Virus record (IMG/VR): IMGVR_UViG_3300024518_001209
Coordinates: 1-38,126 of that record
Strand: one strand, 5' to 3'
Source of the DNA: a virus
DNA length: 38,126 nt
In this document: positions 23,401-32,400 of the stretch, piece after piece
How the letters are laid out: every line of letters starts with the position of its first letter
Numbering within the stretch: position 1 is the stretch's first letter
Translations under genes and position numbers: made by a program
The notes under the pieces: model-generated
Told to the model about the DNA's origin: nothing
Databases searched by the model: none
The model's input: only the letters and a program-made list of their open reading frames with translations

Positions 23401-24655
23401 AGTATTAGCGACTAATACAACTATAGGGGTAGAACCTGATAGTAATTTTACTGTTAATCTATCTGTAGCAGAAACGGATCCTGTGAAATCTAATTTAAAT
23501 ATTTATTGGGAAACATCTACAGCTGGATTAATTAATGGATTAAATTCAAATATTGTTGAAAACGCGGATGTAGATAGTTTTGCAAATATAAGTAATATTG
23601 ATATAAACTTCTCAGAAGCCACTCCAAGTGGAACTGTTATATCTAATTCATTTTCCGGATTAGATTATAGTAACCAACCTTTGATAGATCCTAATGCTAC
23701 ATGTCAATTATTAAGTGTTACAGATCAATCTCTTCAGCAAGTACTCAGAACTAGTGATTTTATTTTAACTGGATCTCTTGGGCAGTTTACCATTAAAACA
23801 GCTACAGATTTTTACTGTGGAAATGATACTGGCGCTTATACTTTTAATTTTGTAATAAAAATGACGATAAATGGAATAATTCACTATAAAATTGTCGTGG
23901 CTCAAGTAGGAAATGGAGATCCTTATTATACTGACTCTAGCGGGGTTCAATTACTAAATCCTCCATCTACTACTATTAACAACTTTATGCCAGCTGGGGG
24001 TTGGAGTAAAAATGGTTTAGTCGCAAGTTTCTGGAGTAAAAATGGAAGTATTTCTAATAGTTTAGATCAACAAGAATTAACATGGCGGATATCTAGTGCT
24101 ATAATAACTCAAATAGAAAATAATCCAGATCCTGAATTTCAAGGTGGTTCTAATAGCACTGATCCTGATGATTATTCTTTTGATGCATACGATCCATGCG
24201 TAAATTGTAGTGGCGGTTCTCTTCCTTGGCAACTTTGTGTAGGAAAAGATGTAACAGGTTGGTATAGATTATGGCCACTTAGTGGACCTGCACCTTCTCC
24301 TTCTACAATTTATGGCGGTACCGCTCAATTTGATCCATTCTTAAGTTCTGATAGTTTTACCTCTAACGGACTCATTAAAGGAGCTATGTTAGTAAGTAAT
24401 ATACATTCACCCTCCCAAGCAATAACATGGACACAAACTGATGGATTCGTAAGTGGCTATGGATTTTTTAACTTTTTTGATGATTACTTAATATGGGGAG
24501 AAGATCTTATTACTGCACCAACCGGAGAATCTTATGTATCATATCCTGAATTATGTATTGATTTACAAACTACAGTTCAAATAGAAGTTATAGATGGTGC
24601 TGGAGCAGTTTTAACAGGGTTAGAATATATTATTAATTATAAAAATACTTATTAA
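20411..24655 (+). CDS. Tail nozzle/muzzle protein (T7 gp12-like), large part, 1414 aa
   Basis: A very large tail protein starting two bases after the neck gene. The N-terminus, NTFIKSRMNSDLDARLLSNN then EYRTARNIAVSQSEGEGVGS, is the classic opening of podovirus nozzle (gp12-like) beta-propeller proteins, followed by GNVLLEDF and a WTDNRNQPRKINVKQA propeller blade. Later parts contain RFAYRFKFDDNEYSLISPFT, DSIPIRALAQEVTGNRIIYG and HTLKQNRTYQVGVVFSDRYG, which are nozzle core strands. Ig-like/Gly-rich insertions follow (GGGVDATFIYNPE; GSGSGLTVDYIT). Gly/Thr-rich decorations are probably knobs on the outer surface. It would form the hexameric tail tip. It stops two bases before the next gene, which looks like its continuation. 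Confidence 0.82.
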   Translation: MAEIKNTFIKSRMNSDLDARLLSNNEYRTARNIAVSQSEGEGVGSLETVLGNVLLEDFLDSECNAKIIGHYCDNNQSNIYVFLTDYIDSSPSGIARQTPSTATCQIWVKNINTSQKTKLVEGSFLNFSLNSPITGINIIEDLLFWTDNRNQPRKINVKQANANQTSTPTYYTNEDQISVAKYYPLDPILLHQEYLTGYSIIDDGCDGCTGIDPSVYKQYAVDGDILPTTTNGDGTGMTVVIIQTTGSGEVEVIRIENTGMGYTDGDRVYIAPKAGTLEIELEMQVQSTMKDTCTELLPNSTTIEAGNPAPATETVTSGSPFDVTSNIPSYYVGCKVKLLQGGVDVTPESGATLTAVAVTPTATVTWVGDPATQNVDDVVLAVNPDYNSNWPGDCEFLKDKFVRFAYRFKFDDNEYSLISPFTQPCFIPQQNGYFIDENEDQENAYNNTTLEFFQNLVTNVDLVIPCPKLLWNNLSDIDDIFSNLTEKMHVTDIEIIYKDDNELTYKIVDSISTNEFSQISGSTFIYSYQSTQPYRVLPESETTRISDSIPIRALAQEVTGNRIIYGNYVDKHSSLESLDYEVVATDKTNSNLQQEYQNHTLKQNRTYQVGVVFSDRYGRQSDVILSNPANENTIVGYSRDTVSNEYKEGGFSSSSDLISPTTPYGWFGDVLKIAWNNVVPSVSDTSGYPGLFNGYVYNPIQNLYGGTGYALGSYTDMATTGGSGSGLTVDYITDQNTKGGPSAIGQILQVSISDVGVGYQQYDLITISGGGVDATFIYNPEITSNILGWYGYKVVVKQQEQEYYNVYLPGIVNGLLSTAGAGSSNQATISLFGDNINKVPRDQTDLVPGQKTYTSTTDLVLRVDNVVNNNEQFYPGTYVEKVVNLGELSDLGIPLDRYSQQSRAATALNAYLELEGYNEDIQPGMAVTSVSDTGVPKIVPSDGLYVQASYIDAASPGDGKITLNDVVPLSGTVVATDVIIFSPPGIIYNSGSNPLIGVLATNTTIGVEPDSNFTVNLSVAETDPVKSNLNIYWETSTAGLINGLNSNIVENADVDSFANISNIDINFSEATPSGTVISNSFSGLDYSNQPLIDPNATCQLLSVTDQSLQQVLRTSDFILTGSLGQFTIKTATDFYCGNDTGAYTFNFVIKMTINGIIHYKIVVAQVGNGDPYYTDSSGVQLLNPPSTTINNFMPAGGWSKNGLVASFWSKNGSISNSLDQQELTWRISSAIITQIENNPDPEFQGGSNSTDPDDYSFDAYDPCVNCSGGSLPWQLCVGKDVTGWYRLWPLSGPAPSPSTIYGGTAQFDPFLSSDSFTSNGLIKGAMLVSNIHSPSQAITWTQTDGFVSGYGFFNFFDDYLIWGEDLITAPTGESYVSYPELCIDLQTTVQIEVIDGAGAVLTGLEYIINYKNTY

Positions 24656-24657
24656 AT

Positions 24658-26325
24658 ATGGCTTATACTGAAGAAGTAAAATACTTTAATTCGTTTTGGT
24701 TAAAAAAAGTAGAAGATGTCTCAGGTGATGCAGTGTGGCCAGGGGTACCTTATAATGACGCAGATCAAAGTGAATGGCCTGTATATCCTAACGCTGCTAC
24801 TATATCTTCTAATAATTGGTACATAGAAGAATGTAGAATTAAAGGTGGTTTTAATGAAAGTTTTTATAATCAAGGAGCAAGAGCTTATATAAATGAAGAA
24901 AATATTATACAACAAACTAGAGGTAGTTCATTAATTCATTCTGGCATTTACAATTCTCGAACTGGTATAAATCAAACTAACGTATTTTCATTAGCAAATC
25001 CTATTACAAAATCTTTAGATCCTCATAATGGTACAGTTCAAAAACTAATAGCAGAAGATACTAACTTATTAATATTTCAAGAAGATAAAGTTAGTCAAGC
25101 TTTAATAGATAAAGATGCTATATACTCAGCAGAAGGAAAACCTTTACAAACAACTTCCAATGTGGTTATAGGACAAATAGTACCATATTTAGGTAGATAT
25201 GGAGTAGGTAAATTTCCTTTTTCTGTAGCTAGATTTGGATTTAGAAAGTATTTTGTTGATCCTATAAGAGGTGTTGTGTGTAGATTATCTAGAGATGGTA
25301 TAACAGAAATATCTAATTACGGAATGAAAGATTTCTTTAGAGATCAACTTTCTTTAATTAATACTATTACACGTAATCATTATGAAAAATGGGAATTTTA
25401 TAGTGCTGACGTAAGTCCTGCAGTTAATTTAACAGAGTTTTATGTTCTTGGAGATATTTGTAAGATACCTATAGGTAGTAAAATAACTAATTTAACAGGT
25501 AATATTAATATAGAAACAAATTCTACTGTTATACAAGTAGAGGAAGCAGGATCTCCAAATATAATAAAAGTGACGGTAGATGTGCCTATAACACCTACTG
25601 CGGAAGGTAATTTTAAATATTCTTATAAACAACAAATAATAGGAGGATGGGATAATTGGAATAAATATTATACTACGAGTTTTCAGTCAGTTCCAGCGTG
25701 GTTAAATAATGATCCATACATCCGTGATTATAATACTTTATCTTTTGATGATAGTATTAAAGGATGGGTAAGTTTTTATGATTATAAACCTTTGTTTATA
25801 GATAGTATTAAAGGAATAAATATTACTTTTAACAATACAGAAGTTTGGCAACATTACAGAGGAAATGATGATAATTATGTTAACTTTTATGGATATACCA
25901 ATGGAGCTACAGTTACTTTTATTTTAAATAACAATCCATCAGTAAAAAAAGTATTTAAAACTATAAACTATGAGGGAGATAATGGATGGTATGTTCCTAT
26001 TATAGCAAGTAGTCCTACGCAAATGGATAACAGTCTTTCTTATATTGATTCAGCTAATGTTATACTAAGTTATGACGAAGGGATATACACTGATCCTGAC
26101 ACTGGAGTATCTCAAAGATGTGGTTTTGATAGAAAAGAAAACTTATATGTAAGTAACATAGTGAACGGTTCTCAAATTCGACCAAATGAAATTTTAGGTG
26201 GAGGAACTATGACTGGAATTAAAGGTTATTATACTACAGTTACTTTAGCTACGGATAATACTACTGATGTAGGAGGTAAGAAGATTTTATGGAGTGTAGG
26301 AAGTGAAATAGTACAATCATCTTAA
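24658..26325 (+). CDS. Nozzle/tail stabilisation protein, C-terminal part of the nozzle, 555 aa
   Basis: Begins two bases after the 1414-residue gene. Residues about 60-200 carry the propeller-closing pattern: GGFNESFYNQGARAYINEEN, LIAEDTNLLIFQEDKVSQAL, IVPYLGRYGVGKFPFSVARF and GFRKYFVDPIRGVVCRLSRD, then GITEISNYGMKDFFRDQ. In Bacteroidota podoviruses I know these as the late part of one large nozzle polypeptide (YG-K-P-SFA, RYF-D-RG-V-RLSRDG-TEIS-YGM-DFF). The rest (250-555) is beta-rich and Asn/Tyr-rich. So this appears to be the second half of a split nozzle, folding together with the upstream product. A separate stabilisation protein is the alternative. Confidence 0.75.
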   Translation: MAYTEEVKYFNSFWLKKVEDVSGDAVWPGVPYNDADQSEWPVYPNAATISSNNWYIEECRIKGGFNESFYNQGARAYINEENIIQQTRGSSLIHSGIYNSRTGINQTNVFSLANPITKSLDPHNGTVQKLIAEDTNLLIFQEDKVSQALIDKDAIYSAEGKPLQTTSNVVIGQIVPYLGRYGVGKFPFSVARFGFRKYFVDPIRGVVCRLSRDGITEISNYGMKDFFRDQLSLINTITRNHYEKWEFYSADVSPAVNLTEFYVLGDICKIPIGSKITNLTGNINIETNSTVIQVEEAGSPNIIKVTVDVPITPTAEGNFKYSYKQQIIGGWDNWNKYYTTSFQSVPAWLNNDPYIRDYNTLSFDDSIKGWVSFYDYKPLFIDSIKGINITFNNTEVWQHYRGNDDNYVNFYGYTNGATVTFILNNNPSVKKVFKTINYEGDNGWYVPIIASSPTQMDNSLSYIDSANVILSYDEGIYTDPDTGVSQRCGFDRKENLYVSNIVNGSQIRPNEILGGGTMTGIKGYYTTVTLATDNTTDVGGKKILWSVGSEIVQSS

Positions 26326-26335
26326 ATTAAATCAA

Positions 26336-26947
26336 ATGGAAAAAGAATTGCAAGAAATAAAAGAACAAGTATTGACTGCTCCATTAACTAAAGAAGAGTC
26401 TAAACAACAATTTATAGAACTTACTAAACAATGGGATATAAAGCATACATTCGACTTTGATGAAGCTTGGGAAATAGGTCAACAGTTAAGAAGAAGAAAA
26501 GATTTTAGGGAAAAAATTAAAGAAGTTGAAAAAGAATTAAGTGAAAATCCAATATCTATGACAAGTGAAGAAATGACGACTGCTAATCCAGTTAAACATT
26601 CTTTTGCAGAAGGATTATGCGTGAGAGAAATATATAATCCTGCTAATGAAATATTAATAACTGCAATACATGCTCAATCTCATCCTTTCTTTTTACTTAA
26701 AGGCGAAATGTCTATTTTAACACATGATGGAATAGAGCATATAGAAGCTCCACATTACGGAATAACTAAACCTGGAGTTAAACGTGTAATATATACACAT
26801 ACACCATGCAACTTTATTACAGTGCACGCTACTGAATTAACGGACCCAGATGAAATAGTTGAATCTGTAACAGCTAAAACATTTGAAGACCCAAGAATAA
26901 CTGAAGAAGATATGAAATTAATTAACCAATTAAAACTAACGATATGA
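26336..26947 (+). CDS. Cupin-fold protein (203 aa)
   Basis: Residues 1-75 are helical and charged. Residues about 85-168 form a single RmlC-like cupin barrel: EGLCVREIYNPANEILITAI, HAQSHPFFLLKGEMSILTHD, IEAPHYGITKPGVKRVIYTH and NFITVHATE. Candidate metal-site residues sit in the expected order: His112 and His116, Glu124 after KG, then the PG turn (146-147) and His155, with His164 on the last strand. Motif 2 is complete enough to suggest a bound metal, though the exact ligands are uncertain. The C-terminal tail is acidic. It could be a virion enzyme, a sugar-binding module or a structural barrel. It stands between the nozzle and internal-protein genes and is coupled to the next by ATGA. Confidence 0.75.
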   Translation: MEKELQEIKEQVLTAPLTKEESKQQFIELTKQWDIKHTFDFDEAWEIGQQLRRRKDFREKIKEVEKELSENPISMTSEEMTTANPVKHSFAEGLCVREIYNPANEILITAIHAQSHPFFLLKGEMSILTHDGIEHIEAPHYGITKPGVKRVIYTHTPCNFITVHATELTDPDEIVESVTAKTFEDPRITEEDMKLINQLKLTI

Positions 26948-27594
26948 GTATGTTAATGGTAGCTGCAATAGCAGCCCCACTAGTAATAGGAGGTATAAGT
27001 GCTATTTCTCAAAATAAAAAAGCAAAGGATATGGAGCAGGATGTTATCGATGCAGCTAATGATGTAGAACAACTTATAAATAATAGACAAGAAATATATG
27101 ATGCATCAGGTGATATTAGAGCTATGAAGGCTCAATTAACTAATGCTTATGCAAATATGGGAGTTGCCACTCAAGCAGCTGAAATGCAACAACAACAAAG
27201 TGATATAGCTTTATCTAATATGATGGAAGGAATGATGCAAACAGGAACTGCAGCAAACGCTACTGCATTAGCACAAGCTGCAGCTAAATCTAAACAAGGA
27301 ATATCAGCTAGTATAGAACAACAAGAGGTTCAAAATCAAAAATTAAGAGCACAAGGTGAACAGCAATTACAGCAGCAAAGAATGAGTATAGAGCAAGCGG
27401 CTATTGGAGCGGAACAACAAGCTTGGCAGTTAGCAGAAGGAAGAGAGGTATTTGATATTAATAGACAACAAGCAAATGCTGATTTTTTAAGAAATCAACA
27501 GCAGGCATATAGCGACGCGTCTCAAGCTGCTTGGATGCAAGGCGTGAGTGGTAGTACTAGTGTAGCTTCATCATACGCTGGGGGAAATCCATAA
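26944..27594 (+). CDS. Internal virion protein (T7 gp14-like), 216 aa
   Basis: Starts in an ATGA overlap with the cupin gene. The N-terminus is a hydrophobic helix (MLMVAAIAAPLVIGGISAIS, residues 3-22), followed by about 170 residues of Ala/Gln/Met-rich helix (EMQQQQSDIALSNMMEGMMQ; QQLQQQRMSIEQAAIGAEQQ) and a Ser/Gly-rich end. One short hydrophobic start and a long Gln-rich coiled-coil is the usual composition of gp14-type internal or ejection proteins that line the channel through the host envelope. The position before two further long internal-protein candidates agrees. The ORF ends in a G5 run, after which a coding-like frame continues (see the separate entry). Confidence 0.75.
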   Translation: MSMLMVAAIAAPLVIGGISAISQNKKAKDMEQDVIDAANDVEQLINNRQEIYDASGDIRAMKAQLTNAYANMGVATQAAEMQQQQSDIALSNMMEGMMQTGTAANATALAQAAAKSKQGISASIEQQEVQNQKLRAQGEQQLQQQRMSIEQAAIGAEQQAWQLAEGREVFDINRQQANADFLRNQQQAYSDASQAAWMQGVSGSTSVASSYAGGNP

Positions 27595-27716
27595 GCGGGG
27601 ACGCTTCTAATATCCCTAATTCTACTAACAATCCTTATTCTTATTACACTCCAGGTTTAAGTATTAATACTATAGATTACAATATTGACGATACCTCTTA
27701 TGGAGGTTGGACATAA
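27580..27716 (+). other. Possible frameshifted C-terminal extension of the internal virion protein
   Basis: The 134 bases between the gp14-like gene's stop (27592-27594) and the next start hold no ATG-initiated gene. In the -1 frame a 43-codon reading frame continues from the G5 run (27580-27584) to TAA at 27714-27716. It encodes a Tyr/Asn/Ser/Gly-rich end (NPYSYYTPGLSINTIDYNID, then GGWT). A -1 slip, or one missing G in the run, would join it to the virion protein, giving about 258 residues. It has no start codon of its own. Confidence 0.45.
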
Positions 27717-27728
27717 AAAAAACATAAC

Positions 27729-29414
27729 ATGGCAACACAACAACCTAATTTACCTAATTATCAATTAAGCAAAGCGCCAGAAACGCAACTAGCGATTCTT
27801 GGTCAAATGAATCAAAATCTAACTGCTTCAATGAATAATTTAGTAAAAAATCAAAAAGCTAAAAAAGCTCAAGAATTAGCACTTGATAAAGAAGCGAGAA
27901 CTGTTCAAAATCAGTTTCTTAGTGAATTTGGCAAAATTGACGGAAGTTTAGTAGGTCAAATGGATAAAGCTAATAGAATATGGGCTAGACAAACCGCTAG
28001 TACTTTAAACAAAATGTATACTAAAGCTTATGGATCTAATGGAACTGAAAAAGATAAAGACAACTATATGGATTTCCAATCTCAAGCCATGTATAATATA
28101 AAAGTAATAGGTACTAACGCTACTTTTGTAGCTAACAACCAAAAAGCTTTGTCAACTAACCAACAAGCAAAATCTAAAAAGAGTAAGAATTTTGGTTTGT
28201 TGAGTGATAATTATATGTATGAAGAAGGAGGTCAAGGATGGTATGAAGAAGGTATGAAATTTCAAAACGGCCAATATACTAGTTTTAGAATGAAAACACT
28301 TGACAACGGACAAGTTGAAATGGTTAAGATTGATAAAAACGGAGAAGAAGTAAATACTAACTTAAATGCGAGATATGAAACATATACTAAAAATGGTAAA
28401 GATTTAAGTTCCTATATAGTTGGTAAAGATGACTTATTATCTACATATAGTGATGGCCGTTATAAATCTAATATCAAAGCATTACTTGATGCAGATGTAA
28501 CGAAGCAGAAAATTATAGAATTTGATTCGGGGAAAAATCAATGGACAACTTCACAAACTATAACTTATCCTAGTTTGCAAGACTTAGAAGTAAACAATCC
28601 TCAATTAAGTAACCAAATAAACCAAGATTTAAACTCTGACCAAATGCCTAAATTTTGGGCTCAAATGAGACAAAATGAATTAGTAAATGGAGGAGTTAAA
28701 GGCACTGAAGCAGGTGAACTTCCTTGGCATTTTTTAAATAGTGTCAATGATGACAAGTTAAAAAAAATGATAGGAACTGCAAAAGAATATGCGGGTGTTG
28801 CGGATCCTACTGCAGATGATGGCTGGACAGAGTCAGATCTCCAAGTTGTAAGAGATGGCGTTAATGCAAAGCAGGACGATGCAGCTACACAAGCGTGGTT
28901 AGTAGAGTATCAAAAATACAGACCTGAAGGACAAAAAGTTCAGTTATCACAAACAAAAGATAGAGTTGTACGTGAAGGAGCAAATAACACCTATAGTACT
29001 CGTCAAAGGGAGAAATGGTCTCATAAAAAAGCAGAAAATTATCAAAATCTAGTTTTACCAAAGGTGGAGAAACTTATAGCAGATAAAGATTTAAACGCTC
29101 TTGCTGCAAAAATGCAAGATGCTGATAGGCGTAAAAAAGGTTTACTGTATAAAACCGGAATTGAGTTAAAAAATGACCCAACTTTTGGTCATTCTATTCA
29201 ACATTTGAATGATAATGAGATATACTCTTACACGTTAAAAGCAAACAACCTTGGAACAATGCCTAAAACAACTAATATAACACCAACTGATTTTGATGAA
29301 ATAGACTTAACAAAAAATAGAGCCGCTCAATCATTGTTTAATATAATGGGTTATGACCCAGATGATCAATATTTTTATACACAAGCAGGCCAAGACGAAC
29401 TAGGCACATTATAA
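27729..29414 (+). CDS. Probable internal (ejection) virion protein, 561 aa
   Basis: A 561-residue soluble, helical, Lys/Asn/Gln-rich protein with no signal peptide or clear transmembrane segment. The N-terminal region (ETQLAILGQMNQNLTASMNN, then LVKNQKAKKAQELALDKEAR) is a coiled-coil. The middle is beta-containing and aromatic (GGQGWYEEGMKFQNGQYTSF). The C-terminal third is again helical (REKWSHKKAENYQNLVLPKV). It lies between the gp14-like gene and the giant ORF, the position of the gp15-like internal core protein in T7-type gene orders. The final residues (GQDELGTL) precede the giant gene by five bases. I recognise no enzymatic motif. The internal-core role is inferred from order and composition. 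Confidence 0.7.
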   Translation: MATQQPNLPNYQLSKAPETQLAILGQMNQNLTASMNNLVKNQKAKKAQELALDKEARTVQNQFLSEFGKIDGSLVGQMDKANRIWARQTASTLNKMYTKAYGSNGTEKDKDNYMDFQSQAMYNIKVIGTNATFVANNQKALSTNQQAKSKKSKNFGLLSDNYMYEEGGQGWYEEGMKFQNGQYTSFRMKTLDNGQVEMVKIDKNGEEVNTNLNARYETYTKNGKDLSSYIVGKDDLLSTYSDGRYKSNIKALLDADVTKQKIIEFDSGKNQWTTSQTITYPSLQDLEVNNPQLSNQINQDLNSDQMPKFWAQMRQNELVNGGVKGTEAGELPWHFLNSVNDDKLKKMIGTAKEYAGVADPTADDGWTESDLQVVRDGVNAKQDDAATQAWLVEYQKYRPEGQKVQLSQTKDRVVREGANNTYSTRQREKWSHKKAENYQNLVLPKVEKLIADKDLNALAAKMQDADRRKKGLLYKTGIELKNDPTFGHSIQHLNDNEIYSYTLKANNLGTMPKTTNITPTDFDEIDLTKNRAAQSLFNIMGYDPDDQYFYTQAGQDELGTL

Positions 29415-29419
29415 TTTTT

Positions 29420-32400
29420 ATGGAAGAACTATTAAGAAAATTAAAGGCAAAAGGTTTAGTTGACGCTAATCTTACTTTAGCTCAATTTAAAAAAATGGGT
29501 GGAGGAAGTAATGCAAAAGCTTTTCATGATCAGTTATTAAAAGCAAGTGATCCCCTGGTAGAGAATCAATCTTTGTTATCTGATGAAATGAAAGATTTTG
29601 ACGCATATGTTAAAAGATATGATATAGATACTAGTTTTGAAGTAGATGATACTAAAATTGAGCCTCTTCAAAGTCCTTATCCTGAAGTAGATGCTTCAAG
29701 AATTCCTACGACCGACTTAAGTGTTAGTGAAGATGAACAAAATGAAGAAATAACTGAAGCGGGAGATACTTACGGTTTACAGAAATTAGAACAAAATTAT
29801 CTAAAAGCTAAAACTAAATTTGAAGATGAAAAATTATATGGATGGGAAAATAAGGTAAAACATTTAACGGCAGATTATAATAAAGAAAAAACTATATTAG
29901 AAACAGCTCATAATGAAAAACAAGGTTTAGTCAATTTGTCTCCTTATAAAGGTACTGAAACTTCAAATCCTACTCAATTAGTAAAAATACCTGAATATGA
30001 TAAAACGTTAGATCTTACGGCTCTAGCAATGGGGAAAGGACAAGTTCATAAAAAAATTGGTACTACTACAACTAAAGAAGGAATTCATTCATGGTTATTC
30101 CCTGAATTAACAACTAGTTATCTAGCGGGTATATTAGGAAAAGGGGATAATGATGTAAGAAATGCCAATGACTTATGGAAAAGAACCGGAGAATGGGACG
30201 CGGTAGATAAAGAAGAAAATTTATTAAAAAATTTAGTACAAGTTCAGTATCCGGGATATAAAATTAATAAAACAAAAAATCCCACTTTTGAAGAATTCAA
30301 AACCACTGACTTCAAATTTGAAAATCCTGAAATCAAAACTGACGCATCGGGATTTTGGTCTTCACGATGGATGAATATGAATGGGGAAAGAGTTAAAGTC
30401 CAAGGAGAAGAAGTAGAAGTTATAGCTCCTAATGGTGAAACGATGAATATATTCACGAAAGTTGGAGCTCATCAAAACTATGTAGGAAGTGGGACTATAA
30501 GTGATGAAGTTGAAAATGCTGCTATTAATGAATTTATTTTAAATCAAAAAATAAAATTAGCAGAATTTGTTAATGTTAATGGAGGCATAGATCTTACGAA
30601 AATAAAAGAAGGTAAAAGTAATCTATTAGCTCAAACAGGACAAATACTAAATACTCCTGTTAATGTTTCAGATCCTAGTAAAGGAGGAATAGCTCCTAAT
30701 TTAGAACAAGCAGAAGATTTGTTATCTGTTGGATCGTATGATGAAAAAGGAGAATTTATAGCTAATCCTGAAGCGTTTTCTAATTACAACACCTTAGTTG
30801 TTGACTATATTGTTCAAACTGACCCAGTTAATAAAGGGGGATTGACTCCAGAAATGATTGAAAATCCTAATACCCCTGAAGCCCGAAAGAAAATATTAGA
30901 ATGGGGACAGAACTTTAAAGATGATTATGATCCTGATCAAGATAAAATGATAACAGCTAAGCAAGACATGGGTTGGCTGACATGGGGTGGAAAGGACCGC
31001 TATGTTAAAAAAGGAGATCAATATCCACAATCAATAGATAAATTCGGAGTAGTTAGGAACAATCCATATAGAGGAGAAGAAACTCAATTACCAATGGTAA
31101 AAACCCGCGCATACAAACTGCATGAAGATCTAGTGACTAAAGGAAAAACAAGTGCTACTTGGAATGCCCAAACTCCAATTTATGAAGAAGGAATTACTAA
31201 TTTATCTGAAGCTTTATATGCTATCTCAGGTGCTTCCGGTGTAACTGGAGATGGAGAAGTTAATCCTTATAGAACTGGTCCTCAACAAGTTTATGGACCT
31301 GGAAGTATAGTATGGGATAAAACAGAAAAAACTTTACAAAAAGCTTATGAAGGAACAGGATTAACTGTGCCTCAAGATTTAATAAAATCTACTGTAGCTC
31401 AACAAGAGTATAATAAAATGTATGATGAAATTAGACATACAAATTTATCAGAATATTTATGGGGTTCTGATAATGATAATTATGCTCAACAATTAGGACA
31501 GTATTATAATGTAACTTTAAGAGATAAAAACACTACTGAATCTATGGCATTAATGGCTATAAATGAAGCAGATTTAATAGAGTTTAGTGGGGATAATCCT
31601 AATAATATACTTATAGATCTTTTTGAAGAAACATACAATGATCCTACTGGCGAATTTCCTGTTGAAGAGGGACAACAAGTAGTTCCGTTACGTAATGGTA
31701 AAAAAGTGAATAAAAATACTTATGACACTTACATTAAAGCAAGAACAACTAAAGAGAATCAATTAAAATCCATGCTGGAAACTAGAAGAAAGATATGGGG
31801 ATTACAAGATGAAAAAGAAGATTTTGATACAAACTTACATTTGTTAGGAAAAGAATATGACGCGTGGAACTCTAGTTTAGACGCGTTAGGGTTAGGATTT
31901 GCAGATATTGGAACAGGTGCTTTATATCTAGTTGGTAAAGCTATTAAGTACGCTTCTCCTATTGCCCCGTTTTACTATGCTGGTGCAGCAGGAGCTGCTA
32001 TAGATGGTGAAGATAATTTTATGTCAAATTTTTGGAATTCTTGGGATGATCTATGGGCAGATAAGTATGATGATTATGCTAAATGGAAAACCGAGGTCAA
32101 AGATCAATATGGAGAAGAAGGTACTTTTCGAGCTAATAAATATGGACAAGGTGGAGCTTTTACTAGTGCTACACATTTTGGTAGATTTGTTGGAATGGAA
32201 GTTTCTAAGCAAATACCTATTTTAGCTACAATGATAGCTTCAGGAGGAACTGCAGCTCCATGGGTTATTGGAGCATATTCAGCTGGTCAACATTGGGCAG
32301 AAGCAGATATACAAGATTTATTTGCTCAAAAACAAAGAAATGAATTTGTTCAAGGAATATCAGCAGTTGGATATGGTACTGCTGAAGGAGTTTTTGAAGC

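Noticed and set aside
27595-27660. Hydrophobic 21-codon frame directly after the gp14-like stop
   Set aside because: It lacks a start codon and is short; its hydrophobic run is what T-rich intergenic sequence gives by chance. The -1 frame over the same bases is longer and more protein-like.
32004-32225. 73-codon plus-strand ORF inside the giant gene
   Set aside because: Different frame from the uninterrupted giant frame; no gap in coding that it would explain.
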